DNA of 64,000 bases from an uncultured Cellulomonadaceae bacterium (GTDB lineage: Bacteria > Actinomycetota > Actinomycetes > Actinomycetales > Cellulomonadaceae), in the NCBI GenBank assembly GCA_947495165.1, contig CANLXM010000001.1, positions 930,001-994,000 on the forward strand. The letters are read 5' to 3'. Within the stretch, counting starts at the first letter, position 1. Each line of letters starts with the position of its first letter. The notes under the pieces were generated by a model. The model was not told the DNA's origin and did not search any database. It saw only the letters and a list, made by a program, of their open reading frames with translations. This document shows positions 15,007-26,422 of the stretch, in pieces. Position numbers and translations under genes: made by a program.

Positions 15007-16560
15007 ATGCGGAGCAAGAACTCAGCGACGGCAGGGTTGGACGCGGTGCGCGGTGAGCTCGCGCAGGCGCAGACCGGCCTGCGGGCGGTCGAGCTGGTGC
15101 AGGAGCGGCTCGCCACGACGACCGACGCCTCGGCTGCCGCGACGGCCGCGCTCGAGGTGGTCCGCGCCACGTTCGGCTGGGCGTACGGCTCGTACTGGGC
15201 CGTCGGTGAGGACGACACGCTCCGCTTCGTGGCGGAGTCCGGGTCCGCCTCCGAGGAGTTCCGCGAGGTGACCCGGTCCGCGTCCTTCGCCCGCGGCGTC
15301 GGCCTCAGCGGACGCGCCTGGGCGGCCGACGAGATGGTGACCGTCCCCGACCTCGGGCAGCTCACCGACTGCGTCCGGGCACCTGCGGCGCAGCGCGCGG
15401 GCATCCGCTCCGGCGTGTGCTTCCCGCTGCGGGTCGACGGCCGCGTGATCGGCACGATGGACTTCTTCACCGACGAGGTGCTCACGCTGTCGCCGGTCCG
15501 GCACCAGGCGCTCCAGGTCATCGGGATCCTCGTCTCGCGCGCGCTCGAGCGAGTCGTCCACGAGGCGTGCCAGGCGGCTGCGGGTGAGGACACCGCGGCG
15601 ACGTCGGCGGTGCTGCGTGCCGTGATGTCGGCCTCGTCGCGCAGCGAGGCGCTCGGCCGCGCGCTGAGCACGATCCGCGAGGGCTTCGGCTGGGCCTACG
15701 GCTCGTACTGGGCGATCGACGAGTCGGACCAGAAGCTGCACTTCGTCCAGGAGTCCGGCACCGTGAGCCCGGCCTTCCGCGAGGTGACGCACTCGGCCTC
15801 GTTCGCGCAGGGCGTCGGCCTGAGCGGACGCGCGTGGCAGCGCCGCGACCTGGTGTTCGTCCCGGACCTCGCCGAGGTGAGCGACTGCGTCCGGGCGCCC
15901 GTCGCGCGCCGGGAGGGTGTGAAGTCCGGCGTGTGCCTCCCGGTGGTCGTCGACGGCGCCGTCGTGGGAACGATGGACTTCTTCGCCACGACGCGCCTCA
16001 CCCTGAGCGAGGGGCGCCAGGCGGCGCTGCGCGACACCGTGTTCCTCATCGGCCAGACGCTGCAGCGGTTCGCCGACGCGGACCGGCTGACGAGCGCAGC
16101 CCAGGAGCTGGTGACCTCGATCGAGGAGGTCGAGCGCAACGTCGTCGCCGCGACGGGCGTCGCCACGGAGGGCCAGCGCCTGGCCGTCGAGGCGGACCAC
16201 GGCATCGCACGGCTGCGCGTGTCGAGCGAGGAGATCGGGGACGTCGTCAAGACGATCCAGACGATCGCCGCGCAGACGAACCTGCTCGCGCTCAACGCGA
16301 CCATCGAGGCCGCGCGGGCTGGGGAGGCCGGGCGGGGCTTCGCCGTCGTCGCCGGGGAGGTCAAGGACCTCGCGAACGAGACGGCGCGGGCGACGACGCA
16401 GGTGCAGGAGCGGGTCGACGCGATCCAGAGCCAGGCGCAGGAGGCCGTGTCCTCGCTCGCGCAGATCCGGGACGCCGTCGAGCGCATCAACGAGACGCAG
16501 GAGGTCATCGGGTCCGTGCTGACCGAGCAGGTCTCGGTCACGCGCGCGATCCTGGGGTGA
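15007..16560 (+). CDS. Soluble chemoreceptor with tandem GAF domains and an MCP signalling domain
   Basis: A 517-aa protein without TM helices. Two GAF domains (~residues 35-185 and ~215-355) are near-copies of each other: both contain [34 protein letters not shown] and GTMDFF. They are followed by a helical MCP hairpin with [20 protein letters not shown] and the conserved [15 protein letters not shown], the CheA/CheW-contacting tip region. The C-terminal arm is short. It has GAGGAG before the ATG. No other chemotaxis gene lies in the window, so it may feed a remote CheA or act as a stand-alone sensor. The conserved Cys pairs in both GAF domains could bind a ligand or sense redox; this is inference. 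Confidence 0.9.
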   Translation: MRSKNSATAGLDAVRGELAQAQTGLRAVELVQERLATTTDASAAATAALEVVRATFGWAYGSYWAVGEDDTLRFVAESGSASEEFREVTRSASFARGVGLSGRAWAADEMVTVPDLGQLTDCVRAPAAQRAGIRSGVCFPLRVDGRVIGTMDFFTDEVLTLSPVRHQALQVIGILVSRALERVVHEACQAAAGEDTAATSAVLRAVMSASSRSEALGRALSTIREGFGWAYGSYWAIDESDQKLHFVQESGTVSPAFREVTHSASFAQGVGLSGRAWQRRDLVFVPDLAEVSDCVRAPVARREGVKSGVCLPVVVDGAVVGTMDFFATTRLTLSEGRQAALRDTVFLIGQTLQRFADADRLTSAAQELVTSIEEVERNVVAATGVATEGQRLAVEADHGIARLRVSSEEIGDVVKTIQTIAAQTNLLALNATIEAARAGEAGRGFAVVAGEVKDLANETARATTQVQERVDAIQSQAQEAVSSLAQIRDAVERINETQEVIGSVLTEQVSVTRAILG

Positions 16561-16634
16561 GCGCGCCTCGGGGCGCGGCTGCGATGCGCTAGGTTCAGCC
16601 GCAGGGGGCGCGCCCGCGCCGCGAAGGAGTGACG

Positions 16635-17213
16635 ATGAGCTACCGCGCCGACGGATCGTACGACCCCCAGGGGCGCCAGCCTGGCGCTGGGCCCGGGGGC
16701 TCGTGGCAGGCGGGCGGCCAGCAGCACGACGCGTACCAGGCGGCGCACGTCCAGGCTGGCGCGCAGTATCCGACCGGACACCAGCCTGACGGCCAGGGCG
16801 CGACCAGCTACGGCCAGCAGCCCACCTACTCCGGCGGCATGCAGCACACCGACCCGTACGGTGGGCAGCAGCCCGGGGTGTCCTCGCGGGTGCAGGACGA
16901 GACCTATGTCGCCTCGTCGGGCTACGGCGTCGCGCCTGACCTGTTCGCCCCACGACGTCGCAGCGGGCGCGTGCTGGCCTGGCTGCTCGCGCTCGGGCTC
17001 GCGTTCGGCGCTGGGCTCGCGGTGGGCCGGGCGACGGCCGCTGCGGAGCCGACCTCCGAGGGGACGCCCGCGGGGTGCCCGGCTCTGCCTCGTGAGGTGG
17101 CGGCCTTCGCGGCCGAGATCTACGGCGTGGACGCGGAGTCTCCCGAGCTCGACGGAGGCTGCGTGCGCGCCTGGCGTGGCGCCGACGGCAGCTGGGAGCT
17201 CGGCTCGGACTGA
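16635..17213 (+). CDS. Single-pass membrane protein with Gly/Gln/Tyr-rich cytoplasmic tail; function unknown
   Basis: A 192-aa protein. The first ~100 residues are low-complexity (Gly, Gln, Pro, Tyr) and probably disordered. A basic RRRSGR stop-transfer precedes one TM helix (~117-135), and a short outer domain has two cysteines (PAGCPAL and DGGCVRAW) that could form a disulphide. GAAGGAG lies 5 nt before the ATG at 16635; a TAGGTT -10-like element lies at about 16590. Not recognised as a named family. It is flanked by the chemoreceptor and the YciO-type gene with no obvious functional link. Confidence 0.7.
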   Translation: MSYRADGSYDPQGRQPGAGPGGSWQAGGQQHDAYQAAHVQAGAQYPTGHQPDGQGATSYGQQPTYSGGMQHTDPYGGQQPGVSSRVQDETYVASSGYGVAPDLFAPRRRSGRVLAWLLALGLAFGAGLAVGRATAAAEPTSEGTPAGCPALPREVAAFAAEIYGVDAESPELDGGCVRAWRGADGSWELGSD

Positions 17214-17246
17214 GCCGGGGTCTCGCGCGCGCGAGCGGTCGCGGCC

Positions 17247-17252
17247 TATCCT
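17247..17252 (+). promoter_or_regulatory. -10-like hexamer for leaderless YciO-type gene
   Basis: TATCCT lies 6 nt before the ATG at 17259. The intervening CGGCGC is not a ribosome site. Confidence 0.45.
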
Positions 17253-17258
17253 CGGCGC

Positions 17259-17879
17259 ATGGCCAGATACGTGGACGTGCACCCGCAGGACCCGCAGCCG
17301 CGCGCCATCGCGCAGGTCGTGCAGATGCTGCGCGACGACGCCGTGATCGCCTACCCGACCGACTCGGGGTACGCGCTCGGCAGCCGGATGGACAACCACG
17401 GCGGCGCCGACCGCATCCGGTCGATCCGGCACCTCGGGGCCGACCACCACTTCACGCTCGTGTGCTCGGACTTCGCCCAGCTGGGCCAGCTCGTGATCGT
17501 CGACAACACGGCGTTCCGTGAGATCAAGGCGTCGACGCCGGGCCCGTACACGTTCATCCTCCCCGCCACCAAGGAGGTTCCGCGCCGGCTCGCCCACCCC
17601 AAGAAGAAGACGGTCGGCGTGCGCATCCCCGAGCACCCGGTGGTGCGCGCGCTGCTGCGCGAGCTCGGTGAGCCGCTCCTGAGCTCGACACTCATCCTGC
17701 CCGACCAGGAGCGGCCGCTCACCGAGGGCTGGGTCGTCAAGGAGGAGCTCGACCACCAGCTCGACGCGATCATCGACGCCGACGAGTGCGGGGCTGACCC
17801 CACGACCGTCATCGACTTCTCGTCGGGCGAGCCCGAGGTCGTGCGCGTCGGCGCGGGCGACGCGAGCCGGTTCGAGTAG
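17259..17879 (+). CDS. YrdC/Sua5/YciO-family protein (threonylcarbamoyl-AMP synthase type)
   Basis: A 206-aa single-domain member of the Sua5/YciO/YrdC family. IAYPTDSGYALG at residues ~27-38 is the nucleotide-binding motif, followed by HHFTLVCSDFAQL, PGPYTFILPATKEVP and the GVRIPEHPVVRALL segment. Catalytic members make threonylcarbamoyl-AMP for tRNA t6A. The PTDSGYALG variant and the absence of a Sua5 C-terminal domain point to the YciO subgroup, whose activity is debated. It appears to be transcribed leaderless. Confidence 0.88.
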   Translation: MARYVDVHPQDPQPRAIAQVVQMLRDDAVIAYPTDSGYALGSRMDNHGGADRIRSIRHLGADHHFTLVCSDFAQLGQLVIVDNTAFREIKASTPGPYTFILPATKEVPRRLAHPKKKTVGVRIPEHPVVRALLRELGEPLLSSTLILPDQERPLTEGWVVKEELDHQLDAIIDADECGADPTTVIDFSSGEPEVVRVGAGDASRFE

Positions 17880-17889
17880 CCGTACGCCC

Positions 17890-18069
17890 ATGGCGCCGAC
17901 GACCGAACCACAGCAACGCCTCATCACGCGCCTGCGCGCCCTCCTCGCGGACGAGCCCGTGCTGCGCGAGGTCGCGATGTTCGGGGGGCGGTCGTTCATG
18001 GTCGACGAGAAGCTGGTCGTCAGCGCCCTCGCGCTCGAGCGCCGCGCGCAGGCTCGATCGACGGGCTGA
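17890..18069 (+). pseudogene. Truncated TfoX N-terminal-domain remnant, 59 aa
   Basis: The ATG at 17890 opens a 59-aa frame whose residues ~12-46 (RLRALLADEPVLREVAMFGG then RSFMVDEKLVVSA) match the start of TfoX N-terminal-domain proteins. Such proteins normally run ~110 residues and continue with a conserved Met/Gly/Pro-containing second half. Here the match stops at VVSA and the remaining ~13 residues are unrelated. No continuation is visible in another frame before the convergent cupredoxin gene, so the 3' half appears deleted. It might still be made as a short protein. Confidence 0.55.
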
Positions 18070-18075
18070 GCCCGC

Positions 18076-18540
18076 TCAGCCCGCACGCAGGTCCAGGACC
18101 ATGCCCGCCTCGCGGTGCCCGACGACGCTGCACCAGCCGGCGACGTCGTCCGCCACGACGACGGTGAGCGAGGCCTGCTCGCCCCGGGACAGCAGCGGCG
18201 TGGCGCTGCCGTCGTCGAGCACGAGGTCGTGCGGCATGCCGTCCTCGTTCGTCACCACGATCTCGAGCGTGGCGCCGCTGGGCACCGTGACCTCCGCGGG
18301 CACGAACGCCATGTCGCGCATCACGACCTCGGCTCGGTAGGAGCCGTCGTCCTGGAGCACGGGGCCCGACGGCGTCGGTCGCGCCGGAGCGCCGCCGCAC
18401 CCGGCGAGGAGCCCGACGACGAGGACGGCGGCGACCACGCCGCGGCCGCGGCGGCGGACGTCGGCCGGGCGACGGACGGAGCCCGAACGCGGAGCGGCCA
18501 CGAGGTGGGCATCGGGGCGGGCGGGACGTGGACAGGTCAT
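18076..18540 (-). CDS. Cupredoxin-fold (blue-copper-like) lipoprotein
   Basis: A 154-aa exported protein. A long basic N-terminus precedes a hydrophobic segment and the lipobox LLAGC (~residue 47). The C-terminal ~95 residues form a cupredoxin domain with all four type-1 copper ligands in the usual order: His in GMPHDL, then Cys, His and Met in WCSVVGHREAGM. It probably carries electrons or binds copper at the outer face of the membrane. TAGGCT lies 6 nt upstream of the ATG, so the transcript is probably leaderless. It is divergent from the Gfo/Idh/MocA gene. Confidence 0.82.
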   Translation of the reverse strand: MTCPRPARPDAHLVAAPRSGSVRRPADVRRRGRGVVAAVLVVGLLAGCGGAPARPTPSGPVLQDDGSYRAEVVMRDMAFVPAEVTVPSGATLEIVVTNEDGMPHDLVLDDGSATPLLSRGEQASLTVVVADDVAGWCSVVGHREAGMVLDLRAG

Positions 18541-18546
18541 GGGACG

Positions 18547-18552
18547 AGCCTA
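18547..18552 (-). promoter_or_regulatory. -10-like hexamer for leaderless cupredoxin gene
   Basis: Reverse-strand TAGGCT, 6 nt before the ATG at 18540. Confidence 0.45.
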
Positions 18553-18599
18553 GGCGCGCGGGCATACTGGCCCGAGCGCTCGACGACGAGGAGGAACGG

Positions 18600-19676
18600 A
18601 TGACGAAGGCACCGCTGCGGGTGGGACTGATCGGCTATGGCCTGGCCGGGGAGGTGTTCCACGCGCCGGTGATCGCGGCGACGCCCGGCCTCGAGCTGGT
18701 CGGCGTCGTGACGCGCCGCCCGGAGGCGGCGGCGAAGGTCGCCGAGCGCTACCCGGACGCGACGGTCGTCGCGAGCGCGGAGGCGCTGCTGGCGGGCGAG
18801 GCGGGCCCGCTCGACCTCGTCGTCGTCGCCACGACCAACGACTCCCACGTGCCCCTCGCCCGCGCGGCGATCGAGGCGGGCGTCGCGTGCGTCGTCGACA
18901 AGCCGATCGCGCCCGACGCCGCCTCCGCACGTGAGCTCGACGCGCTCGCGCAGGAGCGCGGCGTGGCCCTGAGCGTGTTCCAGAACCGCCGCTGGGACGG
19001 CGACTTCCTGACCCTGCGCGCGCTGCTCGACGACGGCACGCTCGGCGAGGTCCGCCGGCTCGAGTCGCGGTTCGAGGTCTACAAGTCAGGTGCGACCGGG
19101 AACTGGCGCGAGTCCGCGGACCCGGCGATGGTCGGCGGCGTGCTGTTCGACCTCGGGGCGCACCTCGTCGACCAGGCGCTCGAGCTCTGCGGGCCCGTGA
19201 CCCGCGTGTACGCGGAGACCGACACGCGCCGCGAGGGCGTGGGGGCCGACGACGACGCGTTCATCGCCCTGACGCACGCGTGCGGCGCGCGCTCGCACCT
19301 GTGGATGAGCACGGTCGTGGGAGAGCCCGGCCCGCGCTTCCGCGTGCTCGGCTCGAAGGCCGCGTTCACCAGCTGGGGTCTGGACGGGCAGGAGCCCGCG
19401 CTCAAGGACGGGCGCACGCCCGACGAGGACGGCTGGGGGCTCGCCGAGCGTCCCGCCGTCCTCACACGCGGCACCGAGCGCGAGGAGCGCCCGCTCCTGG
19501 CGGGGCAGTACCGCGAGCTCTACGCGCAGATGGCCGCGGCGGTCCGCGGCGAGGGGCCGGTGCCCGTGACGGTCGAGAGCACCGCCCGTGCCCTCGACGT
19601 CCTCGAGGCCGCCCGCGCGTCCGCCCGCACGGGCGTCGTCGTCGAGCTCGCTGTGCTCGAGGAGGAGAAGCCGTGA
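18600..19676 (+). CDS. Gfo/Idh/MocA-family NAD(P)-dependent oxidoreductase
   Basis: A 358-aa oxidoreductase. The Rossmann fold starts at residue ~7 with VGLIGYGLAGEVFHAPVI, and the conserved catalytic-Lys motif VDKPIAPDA follows near residue 100. The C-terminal alpha/beta domain has NRRWDGDFLTLRALLDDGTLGEV and GGVLFDLGAHLVDQAL with the usual Asp and His. Substrates in this family are sugars, inositols or their derivatives; the specific one is not evident. The ATG at 18600 has GAGGAGGAA upstream. Its stop overlaps the GTG of the UPF0303 gene (GTGA). Confidence 0.9.
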   Translation: MTKAPLRVGLIGYGLAGEVFHAPVIAATPGLELVGVVTRRPEAAAKVAERYPDATVVASAEALLAGEAGPLDLVVVATTNDSHVPLARAAIEAGVACVVDKPIAPDAASARELDALAQERGVALSVFQNRRWDGDFLTLRALLDDGTLGEVRRLESRFEVYKSGATGNWRESADPAMVGGVLFDLGAHLVDQALELCGPVTRVYAETDTRREGVGADDDAFIALTHACGARSHLWMSTVVGEPGPRFRVLGSKAAFTSWGLDGQEPALKDGRTPDEDGWGLAERPAVLTRGTEREERPLLAGQYRELYAQMAAAVRGEGPVPVTVESTARALDVLEAARASARTGVVVELAVLEEEKP

Positions 19677-20203
19677 ACCAGTCCACCGGACCGCAGTACC
19701 CCACGCCGGGCTACCCGGAGTCGCACGAGGACCTGCAGCGCTGGGTCGACCAGCTCGATGCCGAGGCCGCCGAGCTCGAGCTCGTCTCCTTCACCGCCGA
19801 CGACGCGCGGCGCCTCGGGATGATCCTCGTCGCCCTCGCGGAGGCGCGCGTGCTCCCCGTCGCGATCGACATCACGCGCGGCATGCAGGTGCTGTTCCAC
19901 GTCGCGATGCCGGGAGCGACCGCAGACAACGACGACTGGGTGCGCCGCAAGGTCCGCACGGTCGTCCGTCACGGTGAGCCGTCGCTCCTGGTCGGCATGC
20001 GCCCGCGGCTGCGCGGCAAGCGGATCGAGGACGACCCCTGGTTCGACGAGCGTCGCTACGCCGCCCACGGGGGCTGCGTGCCCGTCTGCGTCCGCGGCGC
20101 CGGGATGGTGGCCACCGCGACCGTGTCGGGGCTGCCGCAGGTCGACGACCACCGGCTCGTCGTCGAGGCGCTGCGCGCGCTGCGGGCCGAGCAGCGCGCC
20201 TGA
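19673..20203 (+). CDS. UPF0303 / HbpS-like heme-degrading-domain protein
   Basis: A 176-aa protein of the UPF0303 family. Helical N-terminus, then TADDARRLGMILVALAEARVLPVAIDITR, ATADNDDWVRRKVRTVVRHGEPS and the glycine-rich GGCVPVCVRGAGMVATATVSGLPQVDDHRLVVEAL, a signature of the HbpS/UPF0303 fold. Related proteins bind or degrade heme; no activity can be assigned here. It starts at a GTG overlapping the oxidoreductase stop, so the two genes are translationally coupled. Confidence 0.85.
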   Translation: MNQSTGPQYPTPGYPESHEDLQRWVDQLDAEAAELELVSFTADDARRLGMILVALAEARVLPVAIDITRGMQVLFHVAMPGATADNDDWVRRKVRTVVRHGEPSLLVGMRPRLRGKRIEDDPWFDERRYAAHGGCVPVCVRGAGMVATATVSGLPQVDDHRLVVEALRALRAEQRA

Positions 20204-20246
20204 CCGCGCGTGGTGCGAGCCGCCGAGCGCGGCCGACGTCGTCGTC

Positions 20247-21559
20247 TCAGTGGACGAGGTCGGCCGCGCGGTAGGCGGCCCAGTGGCGCCGGATCATCGC
20301 GAGCCCGAGGACCCACAGCGGCACCTGCGCCACCCATGCGAGCGCGAAGCCGCCCCGCGTGTAGAGCTCCGGGCTGGTCTGGCCGAGGAGGTCGAGCACG
20401 AGGCCGACGAGCAGCACGCTGGTCAGCGACGCGACGAACCCGCCGGCGTTGACCATGCCGGTCGCGAGCCCGAGGTTCGAGGGCCGGTTGGTGTCACGGG
20501 CGAAGTCGAACCCGAGCAGCGAGCTGGGGCCGCCCGACGACAGGGCGAGCGCCAGGCCGACCGCGACGCCCACCGGCACGCGTCCGGGCCAGGTGAGCAC
20601 GACGATCCACGAGCCGACGTGCAGCGCGACGACGGCGAGGACGATGCGGATGCGATGGTGGGGGTGGCGGCTCGAGAGGATGCCGACCACGGGCCCCATC
20701 GCGAGGCACGCGATCACGTACGCGCTGAGCACCCCGAGCGCGGTGGGCTCGGCGAGACCGAGGCCCTCGGTGAGGTAGGCGTGGCCCCACAGCAGCGCGA
20801 AGGCGTAGGCGGTGAACGGCGAGACGAAGTGCACCCAGAAGCCCACCCGGGTGCCCGGGCTGCGCCAGGTGGCGCGGAGCGCGGACTCGCGCACGGGGAC
20901 CTCGTGCTGCTCGACCGCGGACGCGGCGGCAGCCTCCGCCCCGGGGCTGGCGGCCGCCGTCGTCCCGGTGAGGACGTGCACGTCGCCGCGCTCTCCGTCG
21001 CGCACCACGAGCAGCACGAGCGCGGCGAGCAGGACGAGCAGGGCGCCCGCGGCGACGAACGCGGTGGTCCACCCCTGGGCGTGCACGAGACCGACGAGGG
21101 GGCCGAGGCTCAGCAGCTGCCCGAGCTGGCCGGTGATGCCCGCGATCTGCGTCACGAACGGCACCGTGCGGCGGGGGAACCAGGCGGGGACGAGCCGGAC
21201 GACGCTGATGAAGACGAAGGCGTCGCCCGTCCCGACGAGGATGCGCGCGCCCACGGCCTCCGGTGCCGTGTCGGCGAAGCCCAGCGCGAGCTGGCCGACG
21301 CCGATCAGGACGCAGCCCAGCGCGATCGCCTTGCGCGCACCGATCCGGTCCAGGACGGCGCCGGCGGGAACCTGCATCGCGGCGTAGACCGCGAGCTGCA
21401 GCACGGTGAAGAGCGACAGGACCGACGACGACGCCCCGAAACGCAGCGCCGCGTCGACCCCGGTCGCGGACAGCGAGGTGCGGGCGAAGATCGCCGACGC
21501 GTACGCGAGGACGGCCACCACCCACACGATCACCGCCCGCGGCGTGACGGTGGCCGGTG

Positions 21560-21563
<4 letters not shown>
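20247..21563 (-). CDS. Major facilitator superfamily transporter
   Basis: A 438-aa membrane protein with 12 predicted TM helices and a cytoplasmic loop near the middle rich in Ala and acidic residues (TGTTAAASPGAEAAAASAVEQ). The first half shows DRIGARKAIALG between TM2 and TM3, the MFS motif-A loop. The ATG at 21563 overlaps the ppc stop codon (ATGA), so it is expressed after ppc. The substrate is not evident; an organic acid would suit the neighbourhood, but this is speculation. Confidence 0.87.
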
Positions 21564-24274
<2,711 letters not shown>

Positions 24275-24281
24275 CTGCCGC

Positions 24282-24287
24282 ACTGTA
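24282..24287 (-). promoter_or_regulatory. -10-like hexamer for leaderless ppc
   Basis: Reverse-strand TACAGT, 7 nt before the GTG at 24274. Confidence 0.45.
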
Positions 24288-24324
24288 GTTCGTGGATCCG
24301 TGCGGGGCCCGGTGCGTCCGAATG

Positions 24325-24777
24325 TCAGGCGCGCAGGCGGGCGCTGTCGAGGTTCTCGGGCACGTGGGCGCCGTCCCCCTGCGCGACGAGGGCCGCCCGG
24401 AGCGCCTGGGCCGCGGCGTCGAGCTCGGCGGCAGGGACGTCGTCCTTGGCGTTGGCGAAGCTGAGCTCGGCCTCGCCCCACGCGGGCAGGACGTGCAGGT
24501 GGAGGTGGGGCACCTCGAACCCCGCGACGATGAGCGCGGCCCGCGGGGCACCGAATGCGGCCTCCTGGGCGAGCCCGATGCGCTTGGCGACGCGCATCAG
24601 GTGGCTCAGCAGGTCGTCGTCGGCCGCGGTGAACCGGTCCACCTCGGTGCGGGGCACGACGAGGACGTGCCCGGCGGAGATCGGCGCGATCGTCGCGAAC
24701 GCCACCGCGTGCTCGTCGGCCCAGACGAACCGCCCAGGGATCTGGCCCGCGATGATCTTGCTGAAGACGGAGGTCAT
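24325..24777 (-). CDS. HIT-domain nucleotide hydrolase/transferase-like protein
   Basis: A 150-aa HIT protein. It opens with SVFSKIIAGQIPGRFVWADE, has ISAGHVLVVPRTEVDRF in the middle and the catalytic triad HLHLHVLP near residue 101. HIT proteins of this branch hydrolyse adenosine 5'-phosphoramidate-like nucleotides. A C-terminal extension of ~45 residues beyond the motif is typical for actinobacterial members. It appears leaderless (TAGATT, 6 nt upstream). Its promoter lies back to back with that of the AAA ATPase, with predicted starts only ~38 bp apart. Confidence 0.93.
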   Translation of the reverse strand: MTSVFSKIIAGQIPGRFVWADEHAVAFATIAPISAGHVLVVPRTEVDRFTAADDDLLSHLMRVAKRIGLAQEAAFGAPRAALIVAGFEVPHLHLHVLPAWGEAELSFANAKDDVPAAELDAAAQALRAALVAQGDGAHVPENLDSARLRA

Positions 24778-24783
24778 GGTGGC

Positions 24784-24806
24784 AATCTATCGCCGTGAGA
24801 TAGGTT
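24784..24806. promoter_or_regulatory. Face-to-back divergent -10 elements of the HIT and AAA genes
   Basis: Reverse-strand TAGATT (24784-24789) and forward TAGGTT (24801-24806) are separated by 11 bp. Each lies 6-8 nt from a possible start codon (ATG 24777 reverse, GTG 24815 forward). Each promoter's -35 region must therefore overlap the other's initially transcribed region. Confidence 0.45.
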
Positions 24807-24856
24807 GTCCGCCAGTGCGCGCTGCCTGCGCGCCGCACGGGGGCGGGGGAGGTCGG

Positions 24857-26422
24857 ATGGGCACGACGGCGGGCTTCCGCGAGACGGTGATCGACCTGAT
24901 CCGGGCGCGTCACCCCATCCTGCTGGTGGAGACGCACGAGGCCGAGCGTGTGATGGCGACCGTCACCTCGGTGGCGTCGGACCCGTACGCGTTCCGCAGC
25001 CCGCGCCAGGTCATGGCCTTCACGCTGAGCCGTGGGCTGCACGTGCCGGGAGACCCGGGGCGTGCGCAGACGCCGGAGGCCGCCCTGGCGGCCGCCATGA
25101 ACGTTACGCGCCCGACGATCTTCGTCTTCTTCGACCTGCACCACTTCCTCGGCGGGGGCGGCGGGCAGGGCCCCGACCCCATCCTCGTGCGCGCGCTGCT
25201 CGACGTCGCGACCGCGTTCAAGAGCGGGCCAATCGCCCACTCGCTCGTGCTGGTCGCCCCGGGCCTGGCGCTTCCGGCCGACCTCGAGAAGGTCGTGTCC
25301 GTGGTGGACCTGCCGCTCCCGGACGCCGACGAGATCGACGAGGTGCTCGCCGCGATCATCGACGCCAACGCCGACGGCATCCGCGTGACGCTCGGTCCTG
25401 GAGAGCGCGAGCGGCTCGTCCAGGCCGCGCGCGGGCTCACCCGCTGGGAGGCAGAGAACGCCTTCGCCCGCGCGATCGCCGGCGACCGGCGCCTGGACGT
25501 GCACGACATCGCGCGCGTCGTCGACGAGAAGCGTCAGACGATCCGCAAGTCGGAGCTGCTCGAGTTCATCCCGCCCGCGGGGTCGATCGACGACATCGGC
25601 GGCCTCGACAACCTCAAGCAGTGGCTCGTGAAGCGCAACGGGTCGTGGCTCCCCGAGGCAGCGCGGTGGGGGATCGGGTCGCCCAAGGGCATCCTGATCA
25701 CCGGGGTGCCCGGCTGCGGCAAGTCGTTGACGGCCAAGTGCATGTCCAGCCTGTGGGGCCTGCCACTGCTGCGCCTCGACGTCGGCAAGGTGTTCTCGGG
25801 GCTCGTGGGCTCGAGCGAGCAGAACATGCGGGCCGCGCTGCGCCTCGCGGAGGCCGTGGCGCCGTCGATCCTCTGGATCGACGAGATCGAGAAGGGCTTC
25901 GGCTCGGCGACGAGCGCGACCTCGGGCGACTCGGGCACGAGCCAGCGCGTGTTCGGCACGTTCCTGACGTGGCTGCAGGAGAAGACCTCGCCGGTGTTCG
26001 TGATCGCCACGGCGAACAAGATCGACGCTCTCCCGCCGGAGTTCTTGCGCAAGGGCCGGTTCGACGAGATCTTTTTCGTCGACCTGCCGACCCCGGCGGA
26101 GCGTGAGGAGATCTGGTCGCTGCACCTGCGCCGTCGGCTCGCGGCCGGCGAGGCGCTGGGCTCGCACGTCCCGCCGAGCCCCGAGGTCGTCTCAGAGCTC
26201 GCGCGGCGCACCGACGGGTTCTCGGGGGCGGAGATCGAGCAGGCGGTCGTCAGCGCCTGCTTCGACGCGTTCGCCGAGCGCCGTCCGCTGGCGTGGGGGG
26301 ACCTCGAGCACGCCGTGCGCAGCACCGTCCCGCTCTCGGTGACCCAGGCGGAGCAGGTCGACACCATCCGACGCTGGGCGGCCACGCGGGCCGTCAGCGC
26401 GACCGCACCGGCTCCGGCGTGA
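24857..26422 (+). CDS. Ycf46-like AAA ATPase
   Basis: A 521-aa cytoplasmic ATPase. The first ~250 residues form an N-terminal domain (FRETVIDLIRARHPILLVET, YAFRSPRQVMAFTLSRG) resembling the Ycf46 family. The AAA module follows, with Walker A GVPGCGKS at ~283-290, Walker B ILWIDEIEKGF, a sensor-1 ATAN and FLRKGRFDEIFFVDLP with arginine fingers. The ATG at 24857 has GGGGGAGG upstream; an in-frame GTG at 24815 would suit a leaderless transcript and adds 14 residues. The stop overlaps the start of a membrane protein (GTGA). Substrate unknown; in cyanobacteria Ycf46 has been linked to photosynthesis and CO2 use, which does not transfer here. Confidence 0.88.
   Translation: MGTTAGFRETVIDLIRARHPILLVETHEAERVMATVTSVASDPYAFRSPRQVMAFTLSRGLHVPGDPGRAQTPEAALAAAMNVTRPTIFVFFDLHHFLGGGGGQGPDPILVRALLDVATAFKSGPIAHSLVLVAPGLALPADLEKVVSVVDLPLPDADEIDEVLAAIIDANADGIRVTLGPGERERLVQAARGLTRWEAENAFARAIAGDRRLDVHDIARVVDEKRQTIRKSELLEFIPPAGSIDDIGGLDNLKQWLVKRNGSWLPEAARWGIGSPKGILITGVPGCGKSLTAKCMSSLWGLPLLRLDVGKVFSGLVGSSEQNMRAALRLAEAVAPSILWIDEIEKGFGSATSATSGDSGTSQRVFGTFLTWLQEKTSPVFVIATANKIDALPPEFLRKGRFDEIFFVDLPTPAEREEIWSLHLRRRLAAGEALGSHVPPSPEVVSELARRTDGFSGAEIEQAVVSACFDAFAERRPLAWGDLEHAVRSTVPLSVTQAEQVDTIRRWAATRAVSATAPAPA

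Noticed and set aside
17222..17235. A 14-bp CG-rich palindrome (CTCGCGCGCGCGAG)
   Set aside because: Expected by chance in alternating CG sequence at this composition; it has no T-run and no clear terminator geometry.
18573..18584. CGAGCGCTCG as a CelR-type (cellulose regulator) operator
   Set aside because: It lacks the TGGGAGCGCTCCCA arms and has no glycosidase gene next to it.
24275..26167. An extension of the ppc frame to 1535 codons
   Set aside because: The extra part is antisense to the HIT and AAA genes; conserved ppc starts at 24274 with its own -10 element.
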